A DNA stretch of 22,527 nt. It comes from Plantago elongata (lineage: Eukaryota > Streptophyta > Magnoliopsida > Lamiales > Plantaginaceae). This document shows positions 1 through 12,200 of this stretch, piece by piece; position 1 is the stretch's first letter, and the number at the start of each line of letters is the position of its first letter. A program made the position numbers and the translations under genes. The stretch covers positions 1-22,527 of the forward strand of contig JAYMSP010002776.1 of the NCBI GenBank assembly GCA_036897095.1, given 5' to 3'. Under the pieces are notes generated by a model. The model did not search any database and had not been told where the DNA came from. It saw only the letters and a list, made by a program, of their open reading frames with translations.

Positions 1-3000
1 CCCTTTCCGCCTGCCAGATAACCAAGCACTTGTTTCATGTATAATGGTGTCTTTGGTGTATGTTTTCTTAGCTCGAGTAGATAACTTAACTATTACTTTC
101 TGATCATTACCATTCAGGAGAACCTTTTTTACTCAGTCCTTCCTGGGGCTATGGAGGCGTACAGAAAGTCAATTGAATCTTATGTGGGTATGCATGAGGT
201 AAATGTGCTCTTCAATATGTGCGAATCATAATTCATGGTTGACCATGTTGATTGCTTGCTTCATCTTTATCTTTATTCTTCTCATATGGTACATGTATAT
301 GGCTTTAACCCTGTATCTTTACCTTCCTGTCATGTTAATATGTCTATTGTATTTGAGATCATACCTGGTCGTACTGTGTTAAGGGGGGCCAAAAATCATT
401 TGGCTCTGCATGTGTTTGATATATATGATCATAATCAGGTAGCAATCAATTAGATAGGACTAGGAGTTAGGACCTCCTTTCGATAATGATTCAATTTGCA
501 TATATTTCATAACAATGCATACATTACCTTTCCCCTCCGAGATGTTTGCTCATGGTTATAGATTATGACAGAAACTCCTCTTTTACTATCTTGATTCCTT
601 TTCTGGCCTGTATTAGGTTAATAATATGGAGTGTGTTAAGTTGCACATTTGGACTTTTGGATTTTCTCATGGATTATTCGTAAAGCTTTTCAGATCTTCA
701 ATTAACTTCTTTCTTATACTTACTTATTATTTGTGTCTTCACACATATAAGGCTATTTTATTGAGAACTACTATTCTGTATTATGGATCATTTCGGTCCT
801 TGGATTGAAAAATTCAAGTCTGTATATAAATAAAAGAGAAAGCAAAACACTACATATCGGGTAACACATACATCATACATGTATGCATATAGCAAGTTGA
901 GCTGTTACGGTTGGAGACTGGACACAAGTTTAATGTGTTTTGCTCTTTTGTCAAAAACGATTGCTATATCAAATAGTGTAATGTAGTGATACATCTTTTG
1001 GAAGCAAGGCTAGGCTACATGTGTTTTTCTTTGTGATGGCTAGTTCTTGCTATAGGCTTCACCACCTTCGCTGTATTGACCATCTTTCGGAAGCACAATT
1101 ATGTGGCTATTGGAACCCTATTATCCATTTTCTTATGAAATTCATAAATGAAGAAGTCAGGAGTCATGCAGTATTGAGTCTGTAATCTGTGTATGAGGAC
1201 CTTGATGATTCTCGTTTGGAACTCTTGACTTAATTTTATTGTAATGGGCTACCTAGGTTATAATCATGTGTCTCTTTTATAAGTTATGGATTATGATGCT
1301 ATACATGGGATCTATTTCAATTATAACACTCTATAGTTAAAAATAGGTATTCGCTATGTAGCATTAGCTTGGTTCTCTGGTGGTTCACTATTCACCATCA
1401 AGAACTATTTTCTGATTTCCAAAAATGATGAGAAACTCATAGGGATAAAATGAGAGAGAGAAGAGTAGTGTAGATGTCAATTTTTTTTTTCCTCTAGCCC
1501 AAGCCAAATTCAGTTGTTAACCTAATGGAGTTGAGGGGAGTCATAAGGTGGTGCAGTGGATGGAGCGGGAGCGGGAAGGCGGAGAGGTCCATGGTTCGAT
1601 CCTTGGTGGAGACATAAGGTCCTTTAGGAGGAAGGAGGAGGTCCAAGGTTCGATCATTGGTGGAAACATAAGGTGGTTTAGGAGTAGAGGAGGTCCAAGG
1701 TTCGATCATTGGAGGAGACATAAGGTGGTTTAGGATTAGGCGTGGTTGGTGTGGTTTAGGAGGAAGGAGGAGGTCCAAGGTTCGATCATTGGTGGAGACA
1801 TAAGGTGGTTTAGGAGTAGAATAGTGTAAAAAGTAGTTGTAATCTTTGCCGTTTCAAAAAAAAAACCTAATGGAATTGAGTGCTAATGTTTGAAGTGAGA
1901 TCTTCCTATTGGAAAATTTTGGCTTTTATAGAATAGGGGAAATTGCATAAAAATTTGTTAAGGTACCCCTAAGTTTGGTAGTTGTTATCCATAGTGGTCT
2001 ATGGTGATTCCACGAACTATTTTGTGTAGTAAATGCAGTGTTTTGCTTCCCTTTAATTGATTGAGTAAAATTCTGACAGAGCAACACAAATGACAGCTAT
2101 TAAGCCTTTTATTCCAATTCAATTGGGTAGTCTAAAATCAAGTCTCAACATGCCCTTCCATTAGCAAACCCTTGTTTAGTCTTAGTCCATATCTTTATGA
2201 TGACTTCAAGTCTTTTTATGGCTGCTCAGTACTCGTCTATTTGACAGATCATTACAAACATGGACATGCATTATGAGTTGAATTTAGAAGCATCATAACC
2301 GGTCTCTTGCGTGTCTTCTATCTATGGGCACTGTCTGCACCTAACTTAAAATTTATGCGTTGTGTGGTACCTTGGTTCTAGGTCATGCCAATCTGGCCCT
2401 ATTTACTGAGCAATACGTAGATATGTTGCAGATTTTCACAACAAATTTTGTGAAGTCGCGTATACATGTGTCTTGTTTGATCTTATAACATGGATAAGGA
2501 CACGTCTAGGTGGCCGAGATTTGAGGAAAAGAAAATGGATAAAAAAGAATATCATTTGCTTGAAGTTTTGAAGTGTGATATCACCTGCAAACTATTAGGG
2601 AGCACATAAGTTTGTGGCCAGTGTATCTTGGTATCTGATCTGCCTACTAATTATTAAAAACTCTTCCTCAGAGAATTGGAGGTAGTGTGCAAGTGGAAGT
2701 GGAGACTTCTCCATGTGATGCTGTGGCAGGTACATATGGTAGAAGTGCTACTTATCTCTGCATTTGTATTGTATGTAGTGTTTATTTTACAAGTTTGCCT
2801 AATACTGCAGATTTTGACTTTCAAGATAATGCATATTATGAGGATGAGATCGAAACTAGTACATATGAGATGTCGGTGGCTATTGGAAGTGGCATGACTT
2901 CAAGATTTGCTCAGAGGAAACGGAAGGACTTGAAACAATTTGGTCCAAGATCTTATGCAGTAGGCTCAAATCTGTTTCCTGCCCATGTCAATGAGAACAA

Positions 3001-6000
3001 GCGTGTGTCTGTACAACCTAGTTTACTGGCAAAGCGGCCAGGCAGCAGTCTTAATGTGTCAATCCCTACAAAACGTGTACGGACTGCTTCCAGGAGGGTT
3101 ATAAGCCCTTTTACTGCAGGGACATCTGGATACATTCAGTTTCCAAATAAAACAGATGCTTCAAGTGGCGATACTGATTCATTTCAGGATGATCAAAGTA
3201 CTCTCCGTGGTGGATCGTTTGTTCCAAATACCTTCGACACCGAGTCAGTTGGGGACTTTGAAAATCAGTTACCATATGACTCTGCAGAAGTATCAATGAA
3301 ACCTAAGAAACAGAAAAAACCAAAGCATCTGGTATTCGTCACATACTTTTTTTAAATGTGTCTATATTACTCCTTTCATATTACCAACGTTTCATTTGTA
3401 TGTTTTGTAGAATGTTGATAGGTGGCCAGCCAACTCAGGCTTCCAACATGAACAGGTAATTCATTTCACAGTAAATTCTATCTGCTTTCTTTCAGCACAA
3501 AACGTGCTGCAGATGCACATAATGCTTTTAGGAAAGTAGTAGGAATCAATAATTTCTGAATCTCTTTACAATCTTGAGTTTTTACATGATGTATAAACCC
3601 TTAATTTTGTTCGAACTACTATGCTTTAAACTATGGAGTTCAACTCTCCCGAAATATTTCTCATGTGTTGTTACTTGTTACACAAAGTCACAAACTTCCT
3701 GAGTGATCAACAAATACATATAGACCCATGCTCCGTTTGTTTCTTACATTATGTCCCCTCGTAGTTAAATTAGCTCAGTCAACGTGCTGTAAAGATGAAA
3801 ATACCCCTTTTTACTAACAAAAAAAAACCAAAAAGGACTCTGTAAATTACTTGGCCTTACCATGAAAAAATGAAAAGGAATACTCTATTATTGGTCAATT
3901 TGATATACAAAATCTTACTTTGAGGCCACCTTGCCATGAATCTGTCAAAACCATTTGCAATAATACCTTATTAGCCTTCTTGAATCACTATTAGTTCACT
4001 TTGATATTACAGAAGTTACTTCATGATCTTGTATCATTAATTGTGAAATAATACTTGCCAAAATACTGCAAAAAGGCCTTCTTGTATCACTTTATTGTTA
4101 TTGGTTCGCTTTGATATTAAAAAACTTGCTTCCAGACCCCTTACCATAAACTTCAAAAATAAACTTACTTGCAATAATGCTTCATGCTAGCCTTCTCTTT
4201 TCACTCTATTTTTGGTGAACTTTGTCATTAGAATATTTCTTTGAGAGTTGAGACGAGTAGGATGATGAAGATCAAGACATTTTTGAAGAAAAGAGACTTT
4301 TTCCATGACAAATTCATTACTTATTTTCATTTTTTTCCCAGACCCCCTGAGGTTACTTTGGGGAGTTCAACATTATTTATGACGTCATCAGGGGTAATTT
4401 TAGAAGTTTGGATTGACTTTTGTTGATGTCAGTCGACTTAATGGTTGGCCAAGTTTGTGTAATAAATGTTAATAGCAGGGATTCACAAAGTAAGAAACTA
4501 ATGGAATATTTTGTGAGCAAGCTCATGACAAATAAACTGCACGCTCCATGGCCCTACACGAAGTGGTTTAATTTGGCCCACATGTGTTGTTTTCTTTTCA
4601 TTTGGGGGTGGGGATGAATAAATTATCAATGCATTTCTGAATAAGTATGCTTCTGTTATTTTGATAATGTGAATAAATGTCTTCGAACTGGGTTATGTAC
4701 AGTTCAGTGCTTCAGGATGAATGTATCTATTGTGTTTCTATTATGACGGAAATTGTAGAAGACATGTTAGGCTTAGGATTTGTTGCCTTTTTGGCCTGTG
4801 CATAGCACAATATGCAAAGTGATGCCATGGATTATGATAATAATGAAATGACACTACTTGCATGTTAACCTCAAGAAATTGCAACACTGATCGTCTCCAA
4901 ATTTTGTGTGCGTGCTTATGGCATTGTTTTAGTTCTGATTATGTTCCTACATGCTTTTTGTATGTATATCCTGGTAAAATCTTCTGTATCCTATTGCAGT
5001 TTCAAAGGGATAATCCCAAAAGGAAAGCAGAGAGTCGTCAACTTGATTCCAATTGCAGCAATGGTAAAGCTTGTTATCCTTTTATCTGTCGGTGGTATCC
5101 GATACCGGATAAGTTACTAATTTTTGTAATGTATTTATATTTTGTGAAGGTTTGTTGGGTCAACTGGTGATAAAGAAGCCAAAGATTATGCGGCAGTCCC
5201 ATGATAACTCTTTTAACAACATCACACCTACCAGTGGATCTGTCCCCTCTCCAGCAGCCTCCCAGATGAGTAACATGTCCAATCCAAATAAATTTATTAA
5301 AATGCTTGGTGGACGGGATCGGGGTAGGAAGTCTAAGGCGCATAAGGTAATTTTACTTGGTGATTAGTAATTGCTCCCGATCTTACCTTATTGGTAACCA
5401 TGGTTTGTAACAGTGTCTGAGTAAGCATTTTGATTTTTATCAGGTGGCTGCTGGGCAGCAAGGTTCAGGAAGTGCATGGTCGAAGTTTGAGGAGCAGGTT
5501 GATTTGTTATATTGTAAATGCATGTGTACATGATTGCCTTTCTGCAAATTAAGATATGGTTTATTCCCCAGTAACTGTAGAGCTAAAATGTTATACTCAT
5601 GCCTATTTTGTCAACTTTGTAGGCTCTTGTTGTCCTGGTACATGACCTAGGCCCAAATTGGGAGTTTGTGAGTGATGTTTTTAACAACAGTACTTTTCAT
5701 TTCAAGGTAGGATTGAAGGGTTCAGCACATATTTCCATTTTTTGGGTTCTTGAAAAACTGAGTCTACTTTGAGGGATGGAACTCTTGGGTTCTTACAAGT
5801 GATCAATGCTAACCAATCATTTAATTGTTCAACATTATCAGTCTCTATTCCGGACAGCTCAAGAGTGCAAGGAGCACCATAAGCTGTTGCTTGATAAGAC
5901 TTCGGGTGATGGGGCAGATAGTGCTGAAGATTCTGGATCTTCACAACCTTATCCTTCTACATTACCTGGCATTCCTAAGGTTATTTTTTTCTCTTGGCCA

Positions 6001-9000
6001 CTCTTGTACTAATCTTACTATTTTACAATTATAGTACAATATACTTTCAACCTTCATATTACTTCTAGAGTAGTCTGCCAGCCTGCATTCTCATCTGTGG
6101 ACAATTTTGCTCAGGGTCAGGCCATACAGTTGTTTCGTCGTCTGCAGGGGCCAATTGAAGAAGATACGTTTAAGTCTCACTTTCAGAAGATCGCAGCGAT
6201 TTCACAGAAACTTCAAAGTCACAAGTCTCAGGTATTTACAATGGATTACTTGTTATATCAGCCCATGTATATGTGTTAAACTAATTCATGAACATCGTTC
6301 ATTATCTTCTTCCTGCACCTGTAATCACTTAGGGATGTTAGTATGAAAGAGATTTGACATTTTTGAGTCTATCCGCTATAAAAGCTTTTAAGTGTAGTTT
6401 GTTGGGCATTAATTGCTGCACGTCTGAGTCATGAAATTCTTTGTAGTCTAATATTTCCATGCTCAATATCCTATAGATTGTTTTCCTTGATGCTTCAGGC
6501 CAGTCTCTTATGCTGGGGTTATCTCAAACTAATTATGATATATAAAATCTGAACTTTATGATCAAACTTAAAGCGAAAACAGTGGTTGATGTCTATTTGT
6601 TCAATTCTTTTACTTCATACATGATTTTTTTCCCGAATGTTGACCAGGATCCCAAGCAAGTTGTGCACCCGCATGGCTCTCATGACCTGGCACTTTCTTC
6701 TCATCCTGGCCCAAATAACCTGAGCGGAGGGCCCATTTTAACGTAAGATTCTGTGTCATTTATCTTTGTGTCGGGAGCTTAAAACTATTTCTTATTCTTG
6801 TCTTTGACTTCCAATACCTTTCTTCTTTGAAGGCCTCTGGATCTACTTGCTGGCCCAGATATTCTTCCTCCCGGGTATCAGGGGCCACATTCGAGTGGAT
6901 TAAACATTCCAAGTGAGGTTGCTATGACACCAATACATCCTGTATCTGCTACTAATTCTGCAATACAAGGATCTCAGAATATGATGCTTGGTAATAATCT
7001 ATCATCTCCTCCTGGACCTTTCAGTTCCTCAATCAGGTAAATACTCTTACAAAGCAATATAATTCTTTCATTATATTATCATTAGCTTATGATGGACTTG
7101 CTTTTTTATCCTCTCTTTCAGTAGAGACGCCAGATATGGGGTTCCTAGGTCTGCATCATCAGCCGAAGACCAGCAGAGGATGCAGCAGTATAATTATATG
7201 GTATCTAGTAGGAATTTAGCCCAGTCCAACATCTCTACTCCTGGAGCTCTTCCCGGAATTGATCGTGGCATGCGTGTTCGTCCTGCAAACAATGGCATGG
7301 GCATGGTTGCTAATAGGAATATGGCTATAGCAAGACCTGGGTTTGCTTCATCACCAAAGGTGAGCTCGGGTAGTATGGTTTCCCCTGCCATGACACCAGC
7401 AACTATGAAGTCTGGGGTTGGCTCTAGTCAGGGAAGCTCAACGCCTCGACCACGTGAGGCTTCACACATTATGCGGGTAAGCCATTGGGATGGTGTAGTG
7501 GTGTATGTTTTCATGTATATCGTGGCAGTTTAACTTAATTGATAGAAAATTAAGAGCATCACAATGGTGCAAACATTAGTTTCAGGGCACATATTGGTTC
7601 ATCACTTGCCTACCAGGATAAATAGGTGCTAGTTTTCGATACTTACGCCATGCTATCTTCTATTGAATTTTATAGTTGATCTGTGTTCGCTTCCTAAGTA
7701 TCGTTCGATTATTAGTTAAATAGTATGTATAATGTTGGGATTTGGGTGAGTCAGCAAATAGAGCAAGAATAAAGAATGGATGGAAAAAATTCTAGCAGGT
7801 GCTGTGGTATAGTTGAAATTTGAATAAATTTAAATGGAGATAGAGTGAAGAATGGATAGTGGGTTGATAAATTTGTCAATATGAGGGGGGTATTTGTTGA
7901 ATTTGATGGAGGGTCCACTTACCAAAAATACTTTGTCCATGACTAAAAAAATGGAAAGTAAGAAGCTATTGGGGTCGAAGTCAGTCCCAATGAATTGGAT
8001 AGTAGTATAACAAAATATATATGTGCATATCTCATTTCATGAAATTTGAGACAACAAATTTAATTAATGTTGTAAATTATTTTTTTAGATCTTTAAGTAC
8101 CGTTATTTTATTTTTTTGGCCGGTCTGAGAAACTACTTCCCTTTTGAAAAATAGCAAGTTTTTTACGATAAACCATTTTAAATTGCCATTCCTGATTTCC
8201 TTCTTGTCATGAAAATATTCACAAGAAATTTCCGAGCTTTTTATTACCCCGAAAAGAATCCTGTAAATAGGGAATGGTACCTTCATTGGATGCATGAAAA
8301 TCTAACAAGGACTCTTGACATGAAGCATCTTGTCCTCTGTACTATTATCTTCTTGCTGTGCATTATTCAGTGTGCTTCTTGCCTATCTCCCAAGTATAGT
8401 GAACAGACTTGTATATCTTCTACCATACCTATATTTAAGCTTGTAGGGAAATCAATTGCAACATGTAAGCTCTATTATATATAAAATTCTCTGAAATATC
8501 CGTTTCTTTCAATATTATTTAATAATACCCTCTCCATAGTCAATTCTATAAAAGTGACCCAAAAAGGATACGACTGTGTGTAGTTTTTATTATGTATATG
8601 CAGTATGTTCATGAGTGACAGAAGCCATTCCTCATTTTCAGAAATATTTTCTTTTAAGTTCCACTTTGCTGCATGTGAATCTTTTTACATGCACCTTTTC
8701 TGATGTAACTATCATGTAGTCTGTGTTGCATCAGGATTCTCAAAGGAAAATGGCGGGCACTGATGCTCAGATTCCGGGTAATAGTCAAGGTGTGTCTCAC
8801 TTTGGAGGGTTAGGTCCGTCTGCTCCTAACCAGACTGGTTCTCCATCATACACCGTTCATCATCATCAGCCACCCCGTCCAGTATCTCCTCTACAGCCTC
8901 AAGTTCTTAATCCACACCACCCTCATTTTCAAGGACCAGCAAATCATGTCCCTAGCCCACAGCAGCAGGCCTATGCAATTCACCTAGCTAAAGAGAGGCA

Positions 9001-10084
9001 GCTGCAACATCGTTCTCTTCCTCAACTTGCTTCATCAAATTCTTTGATGCCACCTCATTCACAGACTCAACCTCAAATCGCTGCATCATCTCCTGTGCAA
9101 AGTAGTTCACAAGTTCACACCCAGACAAGTTCACAAGTGTCACTTTCTCCATCAACTCCGAGTTCTTCATTGAATTCTATGTCTAAACAAAAACATCCTA
9201 AACCAACACAGACAGGCAAGCAACGACAAAAGCAACAGCAGCAGGTGTCACAATCTAATAGAAAACATCCTCAGCAGTCGCAAGCTCAACAGCAAGGTAA
9301 GACTGCAAAAGGAGTTGGGAAAGGAAACCTGAAGATGAATCAGAATATACCAATCGATCCCTCTCTATTAAATGGTATTTCAGTGAATCCTGTGAACCAA
9401 CCAACAAATTTAGTGCAAGGTCAGGGCTCGTATAGCGGTTTAGTACCTCAGGCTGTGCAACCAAAAAGACAACATGTGTCTTCCCAATCATCAAATCATC
9501 CTTTGCCTCAGCAGAATATGTATCCTGGCCCAGCATTGAAACGTCCTGATAATATCACTCAAGGACATATCCCCTCAGTTGCTCCTACTGTGTCTGCGGG
9601 ACATCAGTCTATTCCATCTGTGTCTATGGGTGGTTTAAATTACCAGCAAGCTGTGTCTCAACAAAAGTTAATGAATCAAAATCAATTGCCTATTCAAAGG
9701 GCTGTTGCACCGAATCGCCAGCTAAATTCTGATCTGTCAAATAAACCACAAGCTAGGGAGTCTGATGCTGATCTGCAGCCAACAAGCAGCTCTGTTGAGA
9801 TGGATACCGGGCTAACACTACCTCAGGCATGCACCAGTACAACTAATGCAGTACAGATCGTTTCTCCTGCAAGGAATCAGCTACAATCTCCAGATCAAAT
9901 TTTGGATTCAAAATCATTAAATTCTGCAGAAAATCTGAGTTCTTTGGCATCCCAGTCTCAACATCATCCGTCTATTCAGCATGAACAACCAGTGCCAATG
10001 CTGCATTCTCACCAACAAGCACATCTTCTCCAGGCAGGGAATGGTAATTTGTATGGTAGGCCCAGTGAACCTGGATTGGAATGA
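1..10084 (+). CDS. EAF1: EAF1-like chromatin-modification protein (NuA4 scaffold), C-terminal ~1,140 aa, 5' end off window
   Basis: Exons by splice sites and reading frame: ~1-46, 118-198, 2672-2729, 2811-3331, 3411-3455, 5000-5063, 5150-5346, 5444-5497, 5623-5706, 5842-5979, 6115-6231, 6648-6742, 6833-7036, 7122-7476, 8720-10084. All phases agree and the coding length is a multiple of three from base 2. The product contains the plant EAF1 segment ENLFYSVLPGAMEAYRKSIE, a basic KPKKQKKPKHL stretch suggesting nuclear import, a SANT/Myb domain, and a Gln/Ser/Pro-rich tail. In this family EAF1 scaffolds the NuA4 histone H4/H2A acetyltransferase complex in the nucleus, and an HSA domain precedes the part seen here; that region must lie left of the window. 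The first exon is the weakest: its donor could be at 46 or 55, both in phase. No break is seen in the reading frame. Assignment is by recognition of the family, not by a search. Confidence 0.85.
1519..1880 (+). mobile_element. tRNA-derived SINE with tandemly repeated heads and target-site duplication
   Basis: A 17-bp flanking duplication, AACCTAATGGAGTTGAG (1519-1535) and AACCTAATGGAATTGAG (1864-1880, one mismatch), brackets an insert of about 328 bp. The insert ends in a short A-run after TTTGCCGTTTC. Near its start is a perfect Pol III box A match, TGGTGCAGTGG (1549-1559), and a box B, GGTTCGATCC (1593-1602). These features together define a retroposed tRNA-type SINE on the plus strand, inside an EAF1 intron. 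The duplication is almost intact, so the insertion is fairly young. I cannot place it in a named SINE family. Confidence 0.8.
1586..1816 (+). repeat. Tandem box A/box B repeat units within the SINE
   Basis: The block that begins GGTCC(A)AGGTTCGATC starts at 1586, 1640, 1692 and 1772, giving units of 54, 52 and 80 nt. Each unit carries GGTTCGATC (1593, 1647, 1699, 1779). Between them lies CATAAGGTGGTTTAGGAG, whose TGGTTTAGGAG (1674-1684, 1752-1762, 1806-1816) fits the box A pattern TRGYNNARNNG. The 80-nt unit contains an extra internal copy of the TTTAGGA(G/T) segment. Confidence 0.75.
3456..4999 (+). other. EAF1 intron of ~1.5 kb
   Basis: This is the intron between the 45-nt exon ending at 3455 and the exon starting at 5000. 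It is AT-rich and non-coding. Its middle holds divergent tandem repeats (about 3880-4230). Nothing else is recognised in it. Confidence 0.65.
3880..4230 (+). repeat. Divergent tandem repeat, ~100-115 bp period, 3-4 copies
   Basis: Similar blocks of the form GCCTTCTTGAATCACT...TTCACTTTGATATTA begin at 3973, 4076 and 4190. The stretch between them also aligns (CTTGCCATGAATCTGTCAAA against CTTACCATAAACTTCAAAAA, then TTGCAATAATACCTTATTAG against TTGCAATAATGCTTCATGCT). A partial fourth copy starts near 3880 with CTATTATTGGTCAATTTGAT. The copies differ at many positions, so the array is old. Confidence 0.55.
5444..5979 (+). other. EAF1: SANT/Myb-like domain of EAF1 (three exons)
   Basis: Exons 5444-5497, 5623-5706 and 5842-5979 encode a SANT/Myb repeat at roughly residues 345-400 of the partial product. 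The spaced hydrophobic and aromatic residues are visible: W in SAWSKFEEQALVVLVHDLG, the second W in LGPNWEFVSDVF, and F in the third helix FRTAQECKEHHKLLL. SANT domains of this type usually bind histone tails or partner proteins rather than specific DNA sites. An acidic, Ser-rich linker (GDGADSAEDSGSSQP) follows. Confidence 0.8.
6232..6647 (+). other. EAF1 intron, no further content seen
   Basis: A 416-nt AT-rich intron from CAG|GTATTT to GTTGACCAG. I see no repeat, gene or mobile element in it. Confidence 0.6.
7477..8719 (+). other. EAF1 intron of ~1.2 kb, possible decayed MITE
   Basis: The intron runs from CGG|GTAAGC to ATCATGTAG. The part near 7840-8010, with GGGTATTTGTTGAA, GGAGGGTCCACTTACCAAAA and TAAAAAAATGGAAAGTAAGA, resembles the inner part of common plant Stowaway-like MITEs, but I cannot find clean terminal inverted repeats. 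The open frame at 8209-8484 has no recognisable product. Confidence 0.45.
8720..10084 (+). other. EAF1: Last coding exon of EAF1: long Gln/Ser/Pro-rich low-complexity tail
   Basis: This exon starts after the acceptor atcatgtag and runs open for 454 codons to TGA at 10082-10084. It is rich in Gln, Ser, Pro and His, with a central basic stretch (KQKHPKPTQTGKQRQKQQQQ) followed by further Gln runs. There is no recognisable fold. Such tails are usual at the C terminus of plant EAF1 proteins and of yeast Eaf1/Vid21, where they are thought to be disordered interaction regions. Confidence 0.8.
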
Positions 10085-10900
10085 TATAGAGCTCACTGTG
10101 TTGTTGCATTGGCTGATCCTGCACATACTTGGTCATTTCGTAAATGTTCAGGTTTGTCATGTTCCTTGATTGCATGTACCTATAATTCTTTTTTACGTAT
10201 TTGTGCCGAGTAGTTTGATATGATGGTCATAATAGATTAACTGTATAGTATTAAGATTCCAATCCTACATCCTCCGTCCCCAAATTGAATTATATTTAAA
10301 AAAACACAAGTGCAGTGTTATATGAGCCAACTTGCTTTTCGTCTTTGGCACATTTTTGTTGGGTATAATGGAGAAGTTCTCCTTATTGCCAAACAATGAT
10401 TGTGGCACATAAGATATCTAATCTGTGTGTTTGTTTAGCACCTTCATTGAACATTTAGTATAACATGCTTCTGTGGCTGTTTGCTGTTTTACTTGACATG
10501 ATGAATCAGCTCAGATTCAGAATGTTATCCAGCAAATGCAAAGGAAAAACATAAAAAAGAACAGAGCTATCAATTGCTGTTATTGGATCTCTAACTGGCA
10601 GCAGCAAGTTGATGTATTTGCTTTTTGTTCAGTAAAGCAGCTCATGGTTATAATTGCTGGTGAAGGATGACATGTTGCCCCCAGAGAACTTTGATGACTG
10701 AAGATATGTGCAAGTCGAAATTTTGGGTATATTGTAAATTAGCATAGCCAAAAGGCTGCGGGAAGATATAGACAGATAATTAGAGGTAGGTGTATAGCGT
10801 CTCATCTCTCCCATTGTCGCCTTTTCGAGATGACCCTTGGTATTGCATGCTCAGTTAAAGAGGGTGTTACCCTTATTCTGATGTGGGTAGCTACATTGTT
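10085..10900 (+). other. EAF1: Probable EAF1 3' UTR with an intron (10152-10509)
   Basis: After the stop the sequence has a good donor (TTCAG|GTTTGT at 10151/10152) and an acceptor (ATGAATCAG at 10509). This suggests a 358-nt intron in the 3' UTR, followed by about 400 nt of Gln-tail-like CAG/AAG-rich, non-open sequence. The 3' end cannot be fixed; no strong poly(A) signal decides it. One MITE-end-like stretch (ATCCTCCGTCCCC, near 10269) lies inside the proposed intron. Confidence 0.45.
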
Positions 10901-11922
10901 GTGGCCAAAGGCTGTAGAATTGTTGTGAATATTAGTCTCCTCTGAGATATGACTCTTTAACCAACATTTGTCAGATTAGTGAAATTGGCGATAATTTATG
11001 TCTCTAGTGCCTCTGTTTACTTTTTTTTTCTAGTCATTATGTTTCGTAAGCTTATGAAGTTAATGGCTCTGTTTCATCAGTACCGGCATTTTCTGATTTC
11101 TCACCTGTACTCACAACCTCTCCCATGATTCCCAAATTAGCCTTGAAGAAAATATGTAAACAGTCAGGAGAATTCCATTTGCAGAAGGTATGCACATATA
11201 TTTTTTTTTCCTTGTGAGAAATTTAAATATTAATAATGAGATCGTAAGAGAAAATTATGATTATCCGGAGTTGAACCCAATACATCTTGACCTTAGTCTC
11301 CTTAGAAGTATATGAGCAGAGGAAAATTGCAGCCAAGTGGACTGAGACTGATTTGTCGGAGAAGTGGAGGCACATTTAATTCGGGCTGGAGCTCCACCGT
11401 TGATTGAAGGAGACACCTTGTGGAGTAAAGTGGAGATGGCCACCCGCCTAGAGGATGGCAAACTAGAGTTACGTGTGTGGGGGGTGTGGTTTAAAAAGAT
11501 TAAGTGTTCGATGTTCAATAGTACTCTGTCTCTAGTTGAACGTAATTATGTAACATTCGGTTCATTGGGCACCACCCCAACACTCAAGTGTGCAGCTTAC
11601 TTCAACTTGTAATTTATTTAGTGGCAACACTTCAGCAGTTAGATCTTCAATGATGGTCTTCTCAATAGATTTTCGAAAAATAAAATTACAAGTTCTTGAA
11701 AACCTAATACTTATACTATTACAGTCTACAAGTTACTAAATTACCGATAAGTGAGGTCCTCTTTTACAATGCCCATATTAAAAACATCAAACTTAGACTA
11801 ACACCCAAGCTTAGTCGGTTGGTCATTAACCATGAACTACAACAGTTCTGTCAAGGAGCACACAACATCCTAAACTAAGCAACTTGTGTGTTAGTGAGAT
11901 CCCAGTTTCAGTATCACCCCAG
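10901..11922. other. Spacer between convergent EAF1 and DRE2 genes
   Basis: No gene is supported here. A single exon-like open block at 11081-11187 is treated as a finding. The rest, including the open frames near 11261-11612 on both strands, has no recognisable domain. The polyadenylation regions of both flanking genes should lie in this spacer. Confidence 0.5.
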
Positions 11923-12200
11923 TTAAATGTCAGCTGCAAGAAAATTTCCTCCTAAAGTTACCTGCCAAAAATTTAAGGTATAAGCATCCTGCTTTAAACT
12001 TGACATCAATTCAACTATCTTTTACCACAAATTATACAAAGAACCCAAGAGCAAATGAAAAAGAAAGACAACTGTGACAAGTTGTCAAGACACGCAAAAA
12101 ATTAAAATCTAGCCCTTGTATATACCATTTTGCCCAACTTGAATGGAGGAAGACCCTTATAAGGACATGTACCACAGCGCAAAGCATCACCCAGACCGCA

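Larger units (their letters stand above)
199..2671 (+). other. EAF1 intron of ~2.5 kb
   Basis: The intron is bounded by GAG|GTAAAT at 198/199 and TCCTCAG at 2671. It is AT-rich with no supported coding sequence; the short open frames in it lack codon-like composition. Its one clear content is the SINE at 1536-1863. Confidence 0.7.

Noticed and set aside
1494..1778. 94-codon minus-strand frame with repeated peptide
   Set aside because: The peptide repeats only reflect the tandem units of the SINE.
10260..10300. Stowaway-like end ATCCTCCGTCCCC
   Set aside because: No partner inverted repeat was found nearby, so an element cannot be delimited.
11261..11612. Open frames on both strands in the EAF1-DRE2 spacer
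   Set aside because: They are short, have no recognisable domain, and overlap each other on opposite strands.
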